Below, piece after piece: positions 1 through 11,276 of a DNA stretch of 64,000 nucleotides (position 1 is the stretch's first letter; each line of letters starts with the position of its first letter). Source of the stretch: Rhizobium sp. 2MFCol3.1 (GTDB taxonomy: Bacteria; Pseudomonadota; Alphaproteobacteria; Rhizobiales; Rhizobiaceae); contig NZ_KB898367.1 of NCBI RefSeq assembly GCF_000377565.1, forward strand, positions 1 to 64,000, written 5' to 3'. The notes under the pieces are model-generated. The model made no database searches. It had not been told where the DNA came from and saw only the letters and a list, made by a program, of their open reading frames with translations. A program made the translations under genes and the position numbers.

Positions 1-2
1 CG

Positions 3-260
3 GTGCCGGCCAGTCGCTACAGCCCATCGCCGAGACCTTTTCCCAAGCGCCTGCCGGAGCCCGTCTACGACAGCGGCGAGATCGTCCGTCGCATCAGCAC
101 GACCAAGGGCTACATCGTCTTCAAGGGTCAGGCCTGGCGCGTGCCCGGCGCCTTCAAGGGAGAATGCCTGGCCATCCGTCCGCTCGACCGCGACGGCCTA
201 TACGGCGTCTTCTTCGGCGCAACCAAGGTCGCCAAAATCGACCTCACGAACACGCCGTGA
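3..260 (+). CDS. IS481-family transposase, C-terminal fragment (cut by window edge)
   Basis: The visible 85 residues match the C-terminal tail of IS481-type transposases. The pattern is a Pro/Arg-rich linker, then 'YDSGEIVRRISTTKGYIVFKG', a Trp-Arg-Val-Pro core and 'DGLYGVFFGATKVAKIDL', a small beta-rich domain that follows the DDE integrase core. The catalytic core lies upstream of the window, so activity cannot be judged. The stop codon is directly followed by a typical IS481 right end, which supports the assignment and orientation. Confidence 0.8.
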   Translation: MPASRYSPSPRPFPKRLPEPVYDSGEIVRRISTTKGYIVFKGQAWRVPGAFKGECLAIRPLDRDGLYGVFFGATKVAKIDLTNTP

Positions 261-310
261 GTGTCAGGCATGTCTCCGAACATCTGTCAGGGATGTCTCC
301 GGGCTTTACA
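261..310 (+). mobile_element. Right end of the IS481-family element
   Basis: Just after the transposase stop there are two direct copies of a TGTCAGG-N-ATGTCTCCG motif (262-280 and 285-303), ending in TTTACA at 310. Short repeats of this kind next to the terminal inverted repeat are usual for IS481-type elements. The inferred inner limit of the terminal inverted repeat is near 284. The partner end and the target duplication are outside the window. Confidence 0.65.
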
Positions 311-461
311 CTCGTCCCGAGGATCTAAGCACGCCTCCCAGAGTTCAACGGTCCTGGCATTCGCGACGGATCAACATGCGCCGGAGAGAACAAGGCGCCA
401 AGTGTCCATTCACGTCGAGCAAGTGGGACCCTTGGCAGATCCTCGGGACGAGCCCGAGGAT
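311..461. repeat. Palindromic intergenic repeat, one copy interrupted by the IS
   Basis: Positions 439-461 form a perfect hairpin: 9-bp arms ATCCTCGGG and CCCGAGGAT with loop ACGAG. Positions 311-326 are a perfect 16-bp inverted copy of 437-452, but the left arm of this second palindrome is missing exactly where the IS right end stops at 310. Palindromes built on CCTCGGG...CCCGAGG are common intergenic repeats in alphaproteobacteria. The rest of 311-579 shows no gene I can support. Confidence 0.6.
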
Positions 462-579
462 GACGGCGGAGTGGGTGGCCGCGTCCGTAACCTATTGAAA
501 CGACACGGCACACCGCAAAAATGCAACTGTGCAACAAGTCTGATCGGGCGCCGCATGACACGACGCCCGCCCGCACCAT

Positions 580-4044
<3,465 letters not shown>

Positions 4045-4175
4045 ATGCAGTCTCCTCACGGCATAAAAACGGGCAATGCTGCACCCGCGAAAGGAGTCTT
4101 AACCCGCTGTCACGGAAAGTTCAATTTCCCACGACGACACCAGATCGAATTTCTCTAAACTAGCCCGGCCAGACT

Positions 4176-4919
4176 CTAGCTAATGAGCCCGTGGCGGAAA
4201 GCAACGGCCACGGCATGCTGGCGGTTCTTTGCCTTCAGCTTGTCCTGCAGGCCGTTCATATACCAGTCGACAGTATGGTTGGAGATTTGCAACAGCTTGC
4301 CGATCTCGACCGACGTCAATCCTTCCGCGAGATACTGCAGGATTTCCATTTCCCGGCGCGTCAGCCTTGTGTCGGCGCCAGGCAGATCATCCGTTACTGA
4401 ACCGTCTTCACCGCGCAGCTCGAGAATGCGCCAGAAAGCCCGCCTGGCGATCGCATCGAACAGGGTGATCTCGATCGGCGACAGATCGACCGGCTTGCCG
4501 CCGACGCGCAGATAGCCGAGCACGCCGCTTCTCCCATGGATCGGAAACATGTAGCCGTCCTTCAGGCCATAGCCCGCGGCAGCGGACATCACCTGTTCCA
4601 TCCGCCGATAGTGCGGATCTTTTCGGAATGCAGCCAAGCCATCTTTCCAGCGGAACGGCTGTTGCGCGAAGGCGAGATATCGGATCGTCGGATCGTTCAG
4701 CATGTATTTCTTGCCGACATAAACCTGCGGCCAACCCTCGGGCCACTCGCCGGCAAGCACGGCCGCGGTCAGATCTTCGCTGTGTTTCGGATACCGGAGC
4801 AATCCATGAAACTCGAAGCCATAAGACAGGATGACGTGCTTAAGCTCATCGACCACCGCTTCCGGTTTCCGGCACTCCTCAAGAACGACAAGTAATTGAA
4901 TTAATGAATGAATATTCAC
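4176..4919 (-). CDS. LuxR-family regulator with autoinducer-binding domain
   Basis: 247 residues. N-terminal autoinducer-binding domain (~15-165) and C-terminal GerE helix-turn-helix (~182-245; 'LTRREMEILQYLAEG', 'IGKLLQISNHTVDWYMN'). The signature residues of the acyl-homoserine lactone pocket of TraR/LuxR (W57, Y61, D70, P71, W85) correspond with identical spacing to W63, Y67, D76, P77 and W91, so the ligand pocket looks intact. No luxI-type synthase lies beside it, so it appears to be a LuxR solo. The start is GTG at 4919 with a G-rich stretch about 7 nt upstream. The target genes are unknown; adjacent pyc or divergent ndvA are only candidates. Confidence 0.88.
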   Translation of the reverse strand: MNIHSLIQLLVVLEECRKPEAVVDELKHVILSYGFEFHGLLRYPKHSEDLTAAVLAGEWPEGWPQVYVGKKYMLNDPTIRYLAFAQQPFRWKDGLAAFRKDPHYRRMEQVMSAAAGYGLKDGYMFPIHGRSGVLGYLRVGGKPVDLSPIEITLFDAIARRAFWRILELRGEDGSVTDDLPGADTRLTRREMEILQYLAEGLTSVEIGKLLQISNHTVDWYMNGLQDKLKAKNRQHAVAVAFRHGLIS

Positions 4920-5246
4920 TAAAATGCCCCCATCCCATCCCAGGCTTTTAAGTGAAGCCGCTGCGACAGGACTGCCCCGATAGCGAACGGTTATCGATGC
5001 AATTGAAATTAGAGTTCAGAATATCGTTTATGGTTGTGCCAGTTTGACGCGACAACGCAAGGGTTAAATGTCGGGCCTTTTTATTTCCCTAAGAAATTTT
5101 ACCACATCTGACATCTGCTCATGAAAGCGAGCATCGGAGCGACGGCGAAACTCCAACAATGAATGCCTTGTTAATCGCCAGTTCAGATAGGTTTTTGTAG
5201 CATCGCAACATCCGCTGTTTCGCAGATGCACAAAGAGGAATTCGCC
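4920..5246. other. Intergenic region between luxR-type gene and ndvA
   Basis: A 327-bp AT-richer divergent region that must carry the promoters of the LuxR-type gene and of ndvA. I find no convincing lux box, -35/-10 pair or small gene. The ndvA ribosome-binding site AGAGGA is at 5234-5239. Confidence 0.5.
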
Positions 5247-7010
5247 GTGTCGCTTTTCAAGGTCTATGCAAGAGCTTTGCGCTATCTTGGCGCCTATAAG
5301 TTCCGCGTATCCCTGGTCGTTATCGCGAACATCGTGCTCGCAGCGATCACCATCGCCGAGCCGATCCTTTTCGGCCGCATTATAGATGCAATTTCCGGCA
5401 AAGGCGAGGTCAAGCCGATCTTGTTCATGTGGGCCGGTTTTGCCGTTTTCAACACCATTGCCTTCGTCCTGGTCGCCCGCGAGGCAGACCGGCTGGCGCA
5501 TGGCCGTCGTGCAACGCTTCTGACGGAAGCCTTCGGCCGCATCATTTCCATGCCGCTCTCCTGGCATCATCAGCGTGGCACGTCCAATGCCCTGCATACG
5601 CTGCTGCGCGCCTGCGAGACGCTGTTCGGCCTCTGGCTCGAATTCATGCGCAACCACCTCGCGACCGCCGTTGCCATCGCCATCCTCATCCCGACGGCGA
5701 TTTCGATGGACGTCCGTCTGTCCGGCGTGCTTGTCGTGCTTGGTATCGCCTACTGGCTGATCGGTCGTCTCGTGATGAGCCGCACGAAAGATGGCCAGGC
5801 TTCGGTCGAAAACCACTATCACACGGTTTTCTCGCATGTCAGCGACTCGATCAGCAACGTCTCGGTGCTGCACAGCTACAACCGCATCGAAGCGGAAACC
5901 AAGGCGCTGCGGTCCTTCACCGAACGCCTGCTGCAGGCCCAGTATCCAGTTCTCGACTGGTGGGCGCTGGCCGGCGCGATGAACCGTATGGCCTCGACCA
6001 TCGCCATGATGATTATTCTCGTCATCGGTACCGTCATGGTCCAGGCCGGCGAGCTGCGCATCGGTGACGTCATTGCCTTCATCGGCTTTGCCAACCTCCT
6101 GATCTCGCGTCTCGACCAGATGCGCCAGTTCGCCTCGCAGATCTTCGAGGCCCGTTCCAAGCTCGAGGACTTCTATGCTCTCGAAGACTCGGTCCGTGAT
6201 CGCGAAGAGCCTGCCGGCAACGCCGACATCACCGACGTGAAGGGCGAAGTCGAGTTCCGCAACGTGTCGTTCCGCTTCGGCAACACGGCACAGGGCCTGC
6301 ACAACGTGTCCTTCACCGCCAAGGCTGGCCAGACGGTTGCGATCGTCGGTCCGACCGGCTCGGGCAAGACCACGATGATCAACCTGCTGCAGCGCGTCTA
6401 CGACCCTGACAGCGGCCAGATCCTCGTCGACGGCCACGACACGACGAAGGTCACCCGCAAGTCGCTGCGTCGCTATATCGCCACCGTGTTCCAGGACGCA
6501 GGTCTGCTCAACCGCTCGATCAGCGACAACATTCGCCTCGGCCGGGAGAACGCTTCGGATGAAGACATGCGCCGTGCGGCAGAAGCCGCCGCCGCAGCCG
6601 ACTTCATCGAGACCCGCGAAGACCAGTACGACACCCATGTCGGCGAGCGCGGCAACAGGCTTTCGGGTGGCGAGCGCCAGCGTGTGGCCATCGCCCGCGC
6701 CATCCTCAAGGATGCGCCGATCCTGGTGCTGGACGAGGCGACGAGTGCGCTCGACGTCGAAACGGAGAACCGCGTGAAGGCTGCGATCGACAATCTTCGT
6801 CAGAACCGCACGACCTTCATCATCGCCCACCGTCTGTCGACGGTTCGCGAAGCCGACAAGGTTCTCTTCCTCGACAACGGTCGCGTCGTCGAAGAAGGCA
6901 GCTTCGACGAGCTCAGCCAGAGCAACGGCCGCTTCGCCGCGCTGCTGCGCGCCAGCGGTATCCTGACGGACGAGGAAGTCCGCAAGGCACACACGACCGA
7001 AGCCGCCTAA
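5247..7010 (+). CDS. ndvA: Cyclic beta-1,2-glucan export ABC transporter, permease-ATPase fusion
   Basis: Half-size exporter (type 1 ABC fold) that moves cyclic beta-1,2-glucan across the inner membrane; also known as chvA. An N-terminal six-helix membrane domain (~residues 15-300, e.g. 'VSLVVIANIVLAAITIAEP') is followed by the nucleotide-binding domain with Walker A GPTGSGKTT, signature LSGGE, Walker B ILVLDEATSALD and switch His in AHRLST. I chose GTG at 5247 (MSLFKVYARALRYL), 7 nt after AGAGGA, giving 587 residues, close to the ~588 of ChvA. An upstream ATG at 5226 is less likely. Its partner synthase ndvB starts at 56754, about 50 kb away. Confidence 0.95.
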   Translation: MSLFKVYARALRYLGAYKFRVSLVVIANIVLAAITIAEPILFGRIIDAISGKGEVKPILFMWAGFAVFNTIAFVLVAREADRLAHGRRATLLTEAFGRIISMPLSWHHQRGTSNALHTLLRACETLFGLWLEFMRNHLATAVAIAILIPTAISMDVRLSGVLVVLGIAYWLIGRLVMSRTKDGQASVENHYHTVFSHVSDSISNVSVLHSYNRIEAETKALRSFTERLLQAQYPVLDWWALAGAMNRMASTIAMMIILVIGTVMVQAGELRIGDVIAFIGFANLLISRLDQMRQFASQIFEARSKLEDFYALEDSVRDREEPAGNADITDVKGEVEFRNVSFRFGNTAQGLHNVSFTAKAGQTVAIVGPTGSGKTTMINLLQRVYDPDSGQILVDGHDTTKVTRKSLRRYIATVFQDAGLLNRSISDNIRLGRENASDEDMRRAAEAAAAADFIETREDQYDTHVGERGNRLSGGERQRVAIARAILKDAPILVLDEATSALDVETENRVKAAIDNLRQNRTTFIIAHRLSTVREADKVLFLDNGRVVEEGSFDELSQSNGRFAALLRASGILTDEEVRKAHTTEAA

Positions 7011-7035
7011 CACAGGCACTTCACGAAAACGATCG

Positions 7036-7065
7036 AAGCCGGATGGTCCGCCATCCGGCTTTTTT
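7036..7065 (+). terminator. Rho-independent terminator of ndvA
   Basis: Perfect 11-bp stem AAGCCGGATGG / CCATCCGGCTT with loop TCCG, followed by a T-run, 25 bp after the ndvA stop. Confidence 0.9.
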
Positions 7066-7121
7066 CTTGCCTGACAGGCCCGCACGTCTAGATAATCCGG
7101 AACTTGAGCCGGGAGCCCCGT

Positions 7122-7475
7122 ATGCAGGTCAAACGAATTGTCGCCAATATCGCGACCATCGATCGGAAGGCCGCCAGGTCTTTCTATCAGGACATCCTCG
7201 GCCTTGAGCTGCTAATGGATCACGGCTGGATAGCAACCTATGGCTCCGACCAGCAGATGGCGGTTCAGGTGAGCGTTGCCAGCGAAGGTGGCTCCGGAAC
7301 ACCCGTGCCGGGCCTGTCGATCGAAGTCGATGACGTCGATGAGGCATTTTCAGCCATGAGCGCCGCCGGTTTCGAAATCACCTATGGGCCGGCCGATGAG
7401 CCCTGGGGTGTACGACGCTTCTATGTCCGGGACCCCTTTGGCACCCTCGTGAACATCGTCTCGCATACAGGCTGA
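7122..7475 (+). CDS. VOC (glyoxalase/bleomycin-resistance) superfamily protein
   Basis: 117 residues from ATG 7122, preceded by GGGAG 6 nt upstream. The sequence has the single-module VOC pattern: 'RIVANIATIDRKAARSFYQDILGLELLMDHGW' at the start and 'RRFYVRDPFGTLVNIVSH' at the end, where 'RDPFG' marks the second beta-alpha-beta-beta-beta unit. Members are metal-dependent lyases, dioxygenases or antibiotic-binding proteins. The substrate cannot be told from sequence. It stands alone between ndvA and an MFS gene. Confidence 0.75.
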   Translation: MQVKRIVANIATIDRKAARSFYQDILGLELLMDHGWIATYGSDQQMAVQVSVASEGGSGTPVPGLSIEVDDVDEAFSAMSAAGFEITYGPADEPWGVRRFYVRDPFGTLVNIVSHTG

Positions 7476-7645
7476 ACTAGAGGCCTGCGCAAGGGGTGTT
7501 AGACTAAAGTCATAATCCCAAAGCCGCTCTCCGTAAGCGTGGTGTTTTCTGGCACACTTTCCTCGGGCGAACCGCGACCAGGGGTATGCTTTGAGGAGAG
7601 TATGGTCGCGCGCCGCATTTCACATCATTCTGTGGAGGACAGAAC

Positions 7646-9532
7646 ATGGCAAATGTCGCAAGCGTCGGGGGCGCGAAAGCCGGACCGATGACATCGGAGG
7701 AGAAGAAGGTCATCTTCGCCTCCTCGCTTGGCACCGTTTTCGAGTGGTACGACTTCTATCTCTACGGCTCGCTCGCCACCTATATCGGCGCGACCTATTT
7801 CACCCAATATCCTGAAGCCACCCGCAACATCTTCACGCTGCTGGCCTTTGCCGCCGGTTTCCTGGTTCGCCCGTTCGGCGCACTGGTCTTCGGCCGCCTC
7901 GGCGATCTCGTCGGGCGTAAATACACCTTCCTGGTGACGATCCTGATCATGGGTCTCTCGACCTTCCTAGTCGGCATCCTCCCCGGTGCTGCCACGATCG
8001 GTATTGCTGCTCCGATCATCCTGATCGCGCTTCGCCTGCTGCAGGGCCTGGCGCTCGGCGGTGAATATGGCGGGGCGGCCACCTATGTGGCCGAGCACGC
8101 ACCGAACGGCCGTCGCGGCTACTTCACGTCATGGATCCAGACCACGGCAACGCTCGGCCTCTTCCTGTCGCTGATCGTCATCGTCGGCGTCCAGTTCATC
8201 ATGGGCAAGGAAGCCTTCGCCGCCTGGGGCTGGCGCATTCCGTTCCTGGTCTCGGTCGTCCTGCTCGGCGTCTCCGTCTGGATCCGCGTGCGGATGAACG
8301 AATCCCCTGCCTTCAAGAAAATGAAGGCGGAAGGCAAGGGCTCGAAGGCGCCGCTGACGGAAGCATTCGGTCAGTGGAAGAACGCCAAGATTGCCCTCAT
8401 CGCTCTGCTTGGCGCCACCATGGGCCAGGCGGTCGTCTGGTACGGTGGACAGTTCTATTCGCTGTTCTTCCTCCAAAACGTTCTGAAGGTCGACCTGCAG
8501 GCAGCCAACATCATGGTGGCCGTGGCCCTCATCCTTGCCACACCGTTCTTCGTCATCTTCGGCGGCCTGTCGGACAGGATCGGCCGCAAGCCGATCATCA
8601 TGGCCGGCCTGTTGATCGCCGCCGTCACCTACAATCCGCTGTTCAAGGCCCTGACCTGGACCGCCAATCCGGCACTCGCCGAAGCCCAGGCATCCGTTCG
8701 GGCAACGGTCACAGCCGATCCGACGGACTGCAAATTCCAGTTCAACCCGACCGGCACATCCAAGTTCACCAGCTCCTGCGACGTGGCGACAGCCTTCCTG
8801 ACCAAGAACTCGGTGCCCTATGATGTCGTCCCCGGCCCTGCCGGCCAGCCAGCAACTGTGAAGATCGGTGACGAAACCATCACCAGCTTCGACGCCGTCG
8901 CAGCCGGCGACAAGGCCAAGGGCCTGACGGCGGCCTTCGAGAAGAGCGTCAACATCGCGCTCCACGATGGTGGCTACCCACTGAACCGTGGTGCCATCAA
9001 GGTGCCTGACGCGAAGCTCGATGCCTTCATCGCCGCCAATCCGGAACTTGCGCTTAACGCCGATGCGATCCGCGCAGGGACCAAGGAAACGATGCCGGCC
9101 GACAAGCTGGTGGCGGCCAAGCTGCTGACGGCGGATGAAGCCAACGGCGTCACCGACATGGCGGTCTACAATATCGCCGGCGGTGGCACCTTCGCCATGG
9201 CGGCCGATCCCGCTCGCGTCAACTGGATCGGCACGATCGCCATCCTGTTCGTGCTGGTTCTCTACGTCACGATGGTCTACGGCCCGATCGCGGCACTTCT
9301 GGTCGAGCTCTTCCCGACCCGCATCCGCTACACCGGCATGTCGCTGCCCTATCACATCGGCAACGGCTGGTTCGGCGGCCTGCTGCCGGCAACGGCCTTC
9401 GCGATGAGTGCGGCCACCGGCGACATCTACTTCGGCCTCTGGTACCCGATCATCTTCGCCGCGATCACGCTTGTGATCGGCCTGATTTTCCTGCCGGAAA
9501 CCAAGAACCGCGATATCCACGCAATGGATTGA
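7646..9532 (+). CDS. MFS transporter, metabolite:H+ symporter (MHS) type, with large extracytoplasmic insertion
   Basis: 628 residues; typical MHS proteins have 430-450. Start 'SLGTVFEWYDFYLYGSLA' is the family hallmark. Motifs GRLGDLVGRKYT (loop 2-3) and RLLQGLALGGEYGGA (TM4) are present, and the C-terminal half ends in 'FLPETKNRDIHAMD'. Between the helix 'IIMAGLLIAAVTYNPLF' (~residues 317-333) and 'NWIGTIAILFVLVLYV' (~526) lies a hydrophilic segment of about 180 residues with two cysteines (DCKF and SCDV), predicted to be periplasmic. Substrates of this family are carboxylates and similar metabolites; the actual one is unknown. A stem-loop at 9557 follows the stop. Confidence 0.88.
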   Translation: MANVASVGGAKAGPMTSEEKKVIFASSLGTVFEWYDFYLYGSLATYIGATYFTQYPEATRNIFTLLAFAAGFLVRPFGALVFGRLGDLVGRKYTFLVTILIMGLSTFLVGILPGAATIGIAAPIILIALRLLQGLALGGEYGGAATYVAEHAPNGRRGYFTSWIQTTATLGLFLSLIVIVGVQFIMGKEAFAAWGWRIPFLVSVVLLGVSVWIRVRMNESPAFKKMKAEGKGSKAPLTEAFGQWKNAKIALIALLGATMGQAVVWYGGQFYSLFFLQNVLKVDLQAANIMVAVALILATPFFVIFGGLSDRIGRKPIIMAGLLIAAVTYNPLFKALTWTANPALAEAQASVRATVTADPTDCKFQFNPTGTSKFTSSCDVATAFLTKNSVPYDVVPGPAGQPATVKIGDETITSFDAVAAGDKAKGLTAAFEKSVNIALHDGGYPLNRGAIKVPDAKLDAFIAANPELALNADAIRAGTKETMPADKLVAAKLLTADEANGVTDMAVYNIAGGGTFAMAADPARVNWIGTIAILFVLVLYVTMVYGPIAALLVELFPTRIRYTGMSLPYHIGNGWFGGLLPATAFAMSAATGDIYFGLWYPIIFAAITLVIGLIFLPETKNRDIHAMD

Positions 9533-10313
9533 TCTTTTCCGAGACGACAGACCACGCCCGGCGCTCCAAAGGCGCCGGGTTTTCTATGGCCGGAAACAGC
9601 CGCTTCGGCTGCGGCCAGCCGCCGATACCCGGCCGGAACAAGAGATTGTGGCGCGCATAGACGATGGCGATCATCATCGAGAACCAGCCGCCAAGCGCCA
9701 GCCCGGCAATCACGTCGCTCGGATAGTGCGCTCCCACCATCACCCGCGTCATGCCGAACCAAAGCGCGCAGGCGATGAAAGCGATGCGATAGCGCGGGAA
9801 GAGCAACGCGAAGGCCGCGAAGAAGGCACCGATCGTCGTCGCATGCCCGGATGGAAAGCTCTCGAAGGAATGACCGGAGAAGGACGAAAACGAGAAGATG
9901 CCGTAGTCCTGGAAATGCTCCGGCCGTGCCCGCCCAATCAACCGCTTCAGCAGATTGGCGACCAATCCCGACACCGCGATCGAGGTCAGGAGATAGCAGC
10001 CGATCCAGCTGATCCTGAGCGCCTGCAGGCGGTGGCGAATGCTTGTCGCCGTCCGCGACGACGCCCAGCCTTGAAACAGAAGGAAGGCGCTGACGATGAT
10101 GATCCAGTCGGACTTGCCGAAATCGGTCAGCATCAGCCCGATCCTGCGAATAGCGGGCGGCACGTGATCGCCTCCGACAGGACCGTCAAACAGTAAAAGC
10201 GAGAGGATCACGGCGTTGACCGTGACGAATAGACAGGATTGCCAACGCAGATGCGGCATACCGTGATTGCAACGAAGCCTGCGTTTCTCAAGCGAAGAGA
10301 GAAAGGATTTCAT
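9465..10313 (-). CDS. PAP2-family lipid phosphatase (copy 1)
   Basis: 282-residue membrane phosphatase. The three PAP2 catalytic motifs are visible: KRLIGRARP, FPSGH, and TRVMVGAHYPSD with the catalytic His-Asp. Several hydrophobic helices surround them ('LFVTVNAVILSLLLFDGP', 'LTSIAVSGLVANLL', 'FIACALWFG'). Family members dephosphorylate phosphatidate, lipid A or undecaprenyl-PP. After the conserved end 'GGWPQPKR', where the neighbouring paralogue stops shortly afterwards, this protein has an extra tail of about 45 residues antisense to the MFS terminator and to the last 68 nt of the MFS gene. The start is ATG 10313, with a poor ribosome-binding site. Confidence 0.85.
   Translation of the reverse strand: MKSFLSSLEKRRLRCNHGMPHLRWQSCLFVTVNAVILSLLLFDGPVGGDHVPPAIRRIGLMLTDFGKSDWIIIVSAFLLFQGWASSRTATSIRHRLQALRISWIGCYLLTSIAVSGLVANLLKRLIGRARPEHFQDYGIFSFSSFSGHSFESFPSGHATTIGAFFAAFALLFPRYRIAFIACALWFGMTRVMVGAHYPSDVIAGLALGGWFSMMIAIVYARHNLLFRPGIGGWPQPKRLFPAIENPAPLERRAWSVVSEKINPLRGYRGSWFPAGKSGRSQA
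9557..9586 (+). terminator. Terminator of the MFS gene
   Basis: Stem CCCGGCGC / GCGCCGGG with a 7-nt loop followed by TTTTCT. It lies inside the 3' coding part of the opposing PAP2 gene. Confidence 0.75.
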
Positions 10314-10395
10314 GTCTGTCGGCTGTCCGGGTCAGGGGTTGTCGATCAACAGCCAAGACCTAGCAGAAGCAGAATACAGATTTTTTACGACCGTT

Positions 10396-11157
10396 CTAAA
10401 GCAGTCGGCTAAGCCGCGGTATCGGCCATCCGCCATCGCGGCCGATCGAGAACACCAGTCCGAAACGCGCAAACAGCACCGATGTGGCAAAGGCGATCCA
10501 CGCCCCCAGCGCAAGCCCCGCTGTAACGTCGCTCGGATAGTGCACGCCGATGATGATTCGGGTTGCGCCAAGCCAGAGCCCGATGCCGATGAAGCCCAAG
10601 CGAAATCGTGGGAAAAGCAGCGCGAGCGCCACGAACAGCGCGCCGATATTGGCCGAGTGGCCGGAGGGAAAGCTCTGGTGCAGGAAATCCATGTTGAACG
10701 GCGCGAAACTGAAGATACCCTCCTGATCGTAGATCAGCGGCCGCGCACGCCCGATCGCGAACTTCAGAGTATTGGCGATGATGGCGGTGAACAGAACGGA
10801 AAGCGCGACATAGGAGGTCATCTGCCCGAAATAGATCATCCGGAACCGGTCACGCACCTTCCACAGCCGCCGGCGGACCAGATAGGCAACAGCAAGAATG
10901 GTAGCGAGACCCGCGAGAATCCAGGCGAGCCTGCCGATGTCGGTGACATCGCCCGCGATCGATATCAACGGCGCCGACAACTCCTTGGAGGCCAGACCGA
11001 GCGGGCGATCGAACACGAAGAAGGCGATGGCCACGGCGTTGATCGCGGAAAAGGCAAACCCCTTCCAGGGTACCCGGCGATGGATCGTGCAGCGCGCCTG
11101 ATAGCGCTTTTTCAGATAGCCCCAGAAACCCAGCCCGCGATCGACACTCTCGCTCAT
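10396..11157 (-). CDS. PAP2-family lipid phosphatase (copy 2)
   Basis: 253 residues, paralogous to the next gene downstream on the same strand (82 bp between them). Catalytic motifs: KFAIGRARP, FPSGHS, and TRIIIGVHYPSD. Both copies share 'LLFPR', 'SDV(I/T)AGLALG' and the closing 'GGWP', so they are a tandem duplication. The start ATG 11157 is preceded by GGGAG. It is a multi-pass inner-membrane protein with its active site on the periplasmic face in characterised relatives. The substrate is unknown; lipid A phosphatase, phosphatidate or undecaprenyl-PP phosphatase are all possible. Confidence 0.87.
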   Translation of the reverse strand: MSESVDRGLGFWGYLKKRYQARCTIHRRVPWKGFAFSAINAVAIAFFVFDRPLGLASKELSAPLISIAGDVTDIGRLAWILAGLATILAVAYLVRRRLWKVRDRFRMIYFGQMTSYVALSVLFTAIIANTLKFAIGRARPLIYDQEGIFSFAPFNMDFLHQSFPSGHSANIGALFVALALLFPRFRLGFIGIGLWLGATRIIIGVHYPSDVTAGLALGAWIAFATSVLFARFGLVFSIGRDGGWPIPRLSRLL

Positions 11158-11220
11158 TCCACTCCCGCTCTTTTCTCAATAGAGAAGGGAGATAGGGGCC
11201 GCGATAGGCGGCTTCAATGC

Positions 11221-11253
11221 AAAGGCCCTCCGCATCGTCAGATGCGAAGGGCC
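11221..11253 (-). terminator. Terminator of leuB
   Basis: On the minus strand the arms AGGCCCTTCGCATC and GATGCGGAGGGCCT pair with one mismatch around a 4-nt loop, followed by TTTG. It lies 24 bp after the leuB stop. Confidence 0.75.
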
Positions 11254-11260
11254 TGAAACG

Positions 11261-11276
11261 TGTTTCACGTGAAATA
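11261..11276. promoter_or_regulatory. parS-like ParB-binding site
   Basis: TGTTTCACGTGAAATA matches the widely conserved parS consensus TGTTTCACGTGAAACA at 15 of 16 positions and keeps the central palindrome TTTCACGTGAAA intact. It abuts the leuB stop codon, between stop and terminator. ParB sites cluster near the origin, and this gene neighbourhood is origin-proximal in related rhizobia as far as I recall. It is a motif match only. Confidence 0.65.

Noticed and set aside
325..579. 84-residue minus-strand frame beside the IS end
   Set aside because: It runs through the palindromic repeats, has no ribosome-binding site and no recognisable family.
5064..7085. 673-residue open frame antisense to ndvA
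   Set aside because: Covers ndvA on the other strand; no protein family features.
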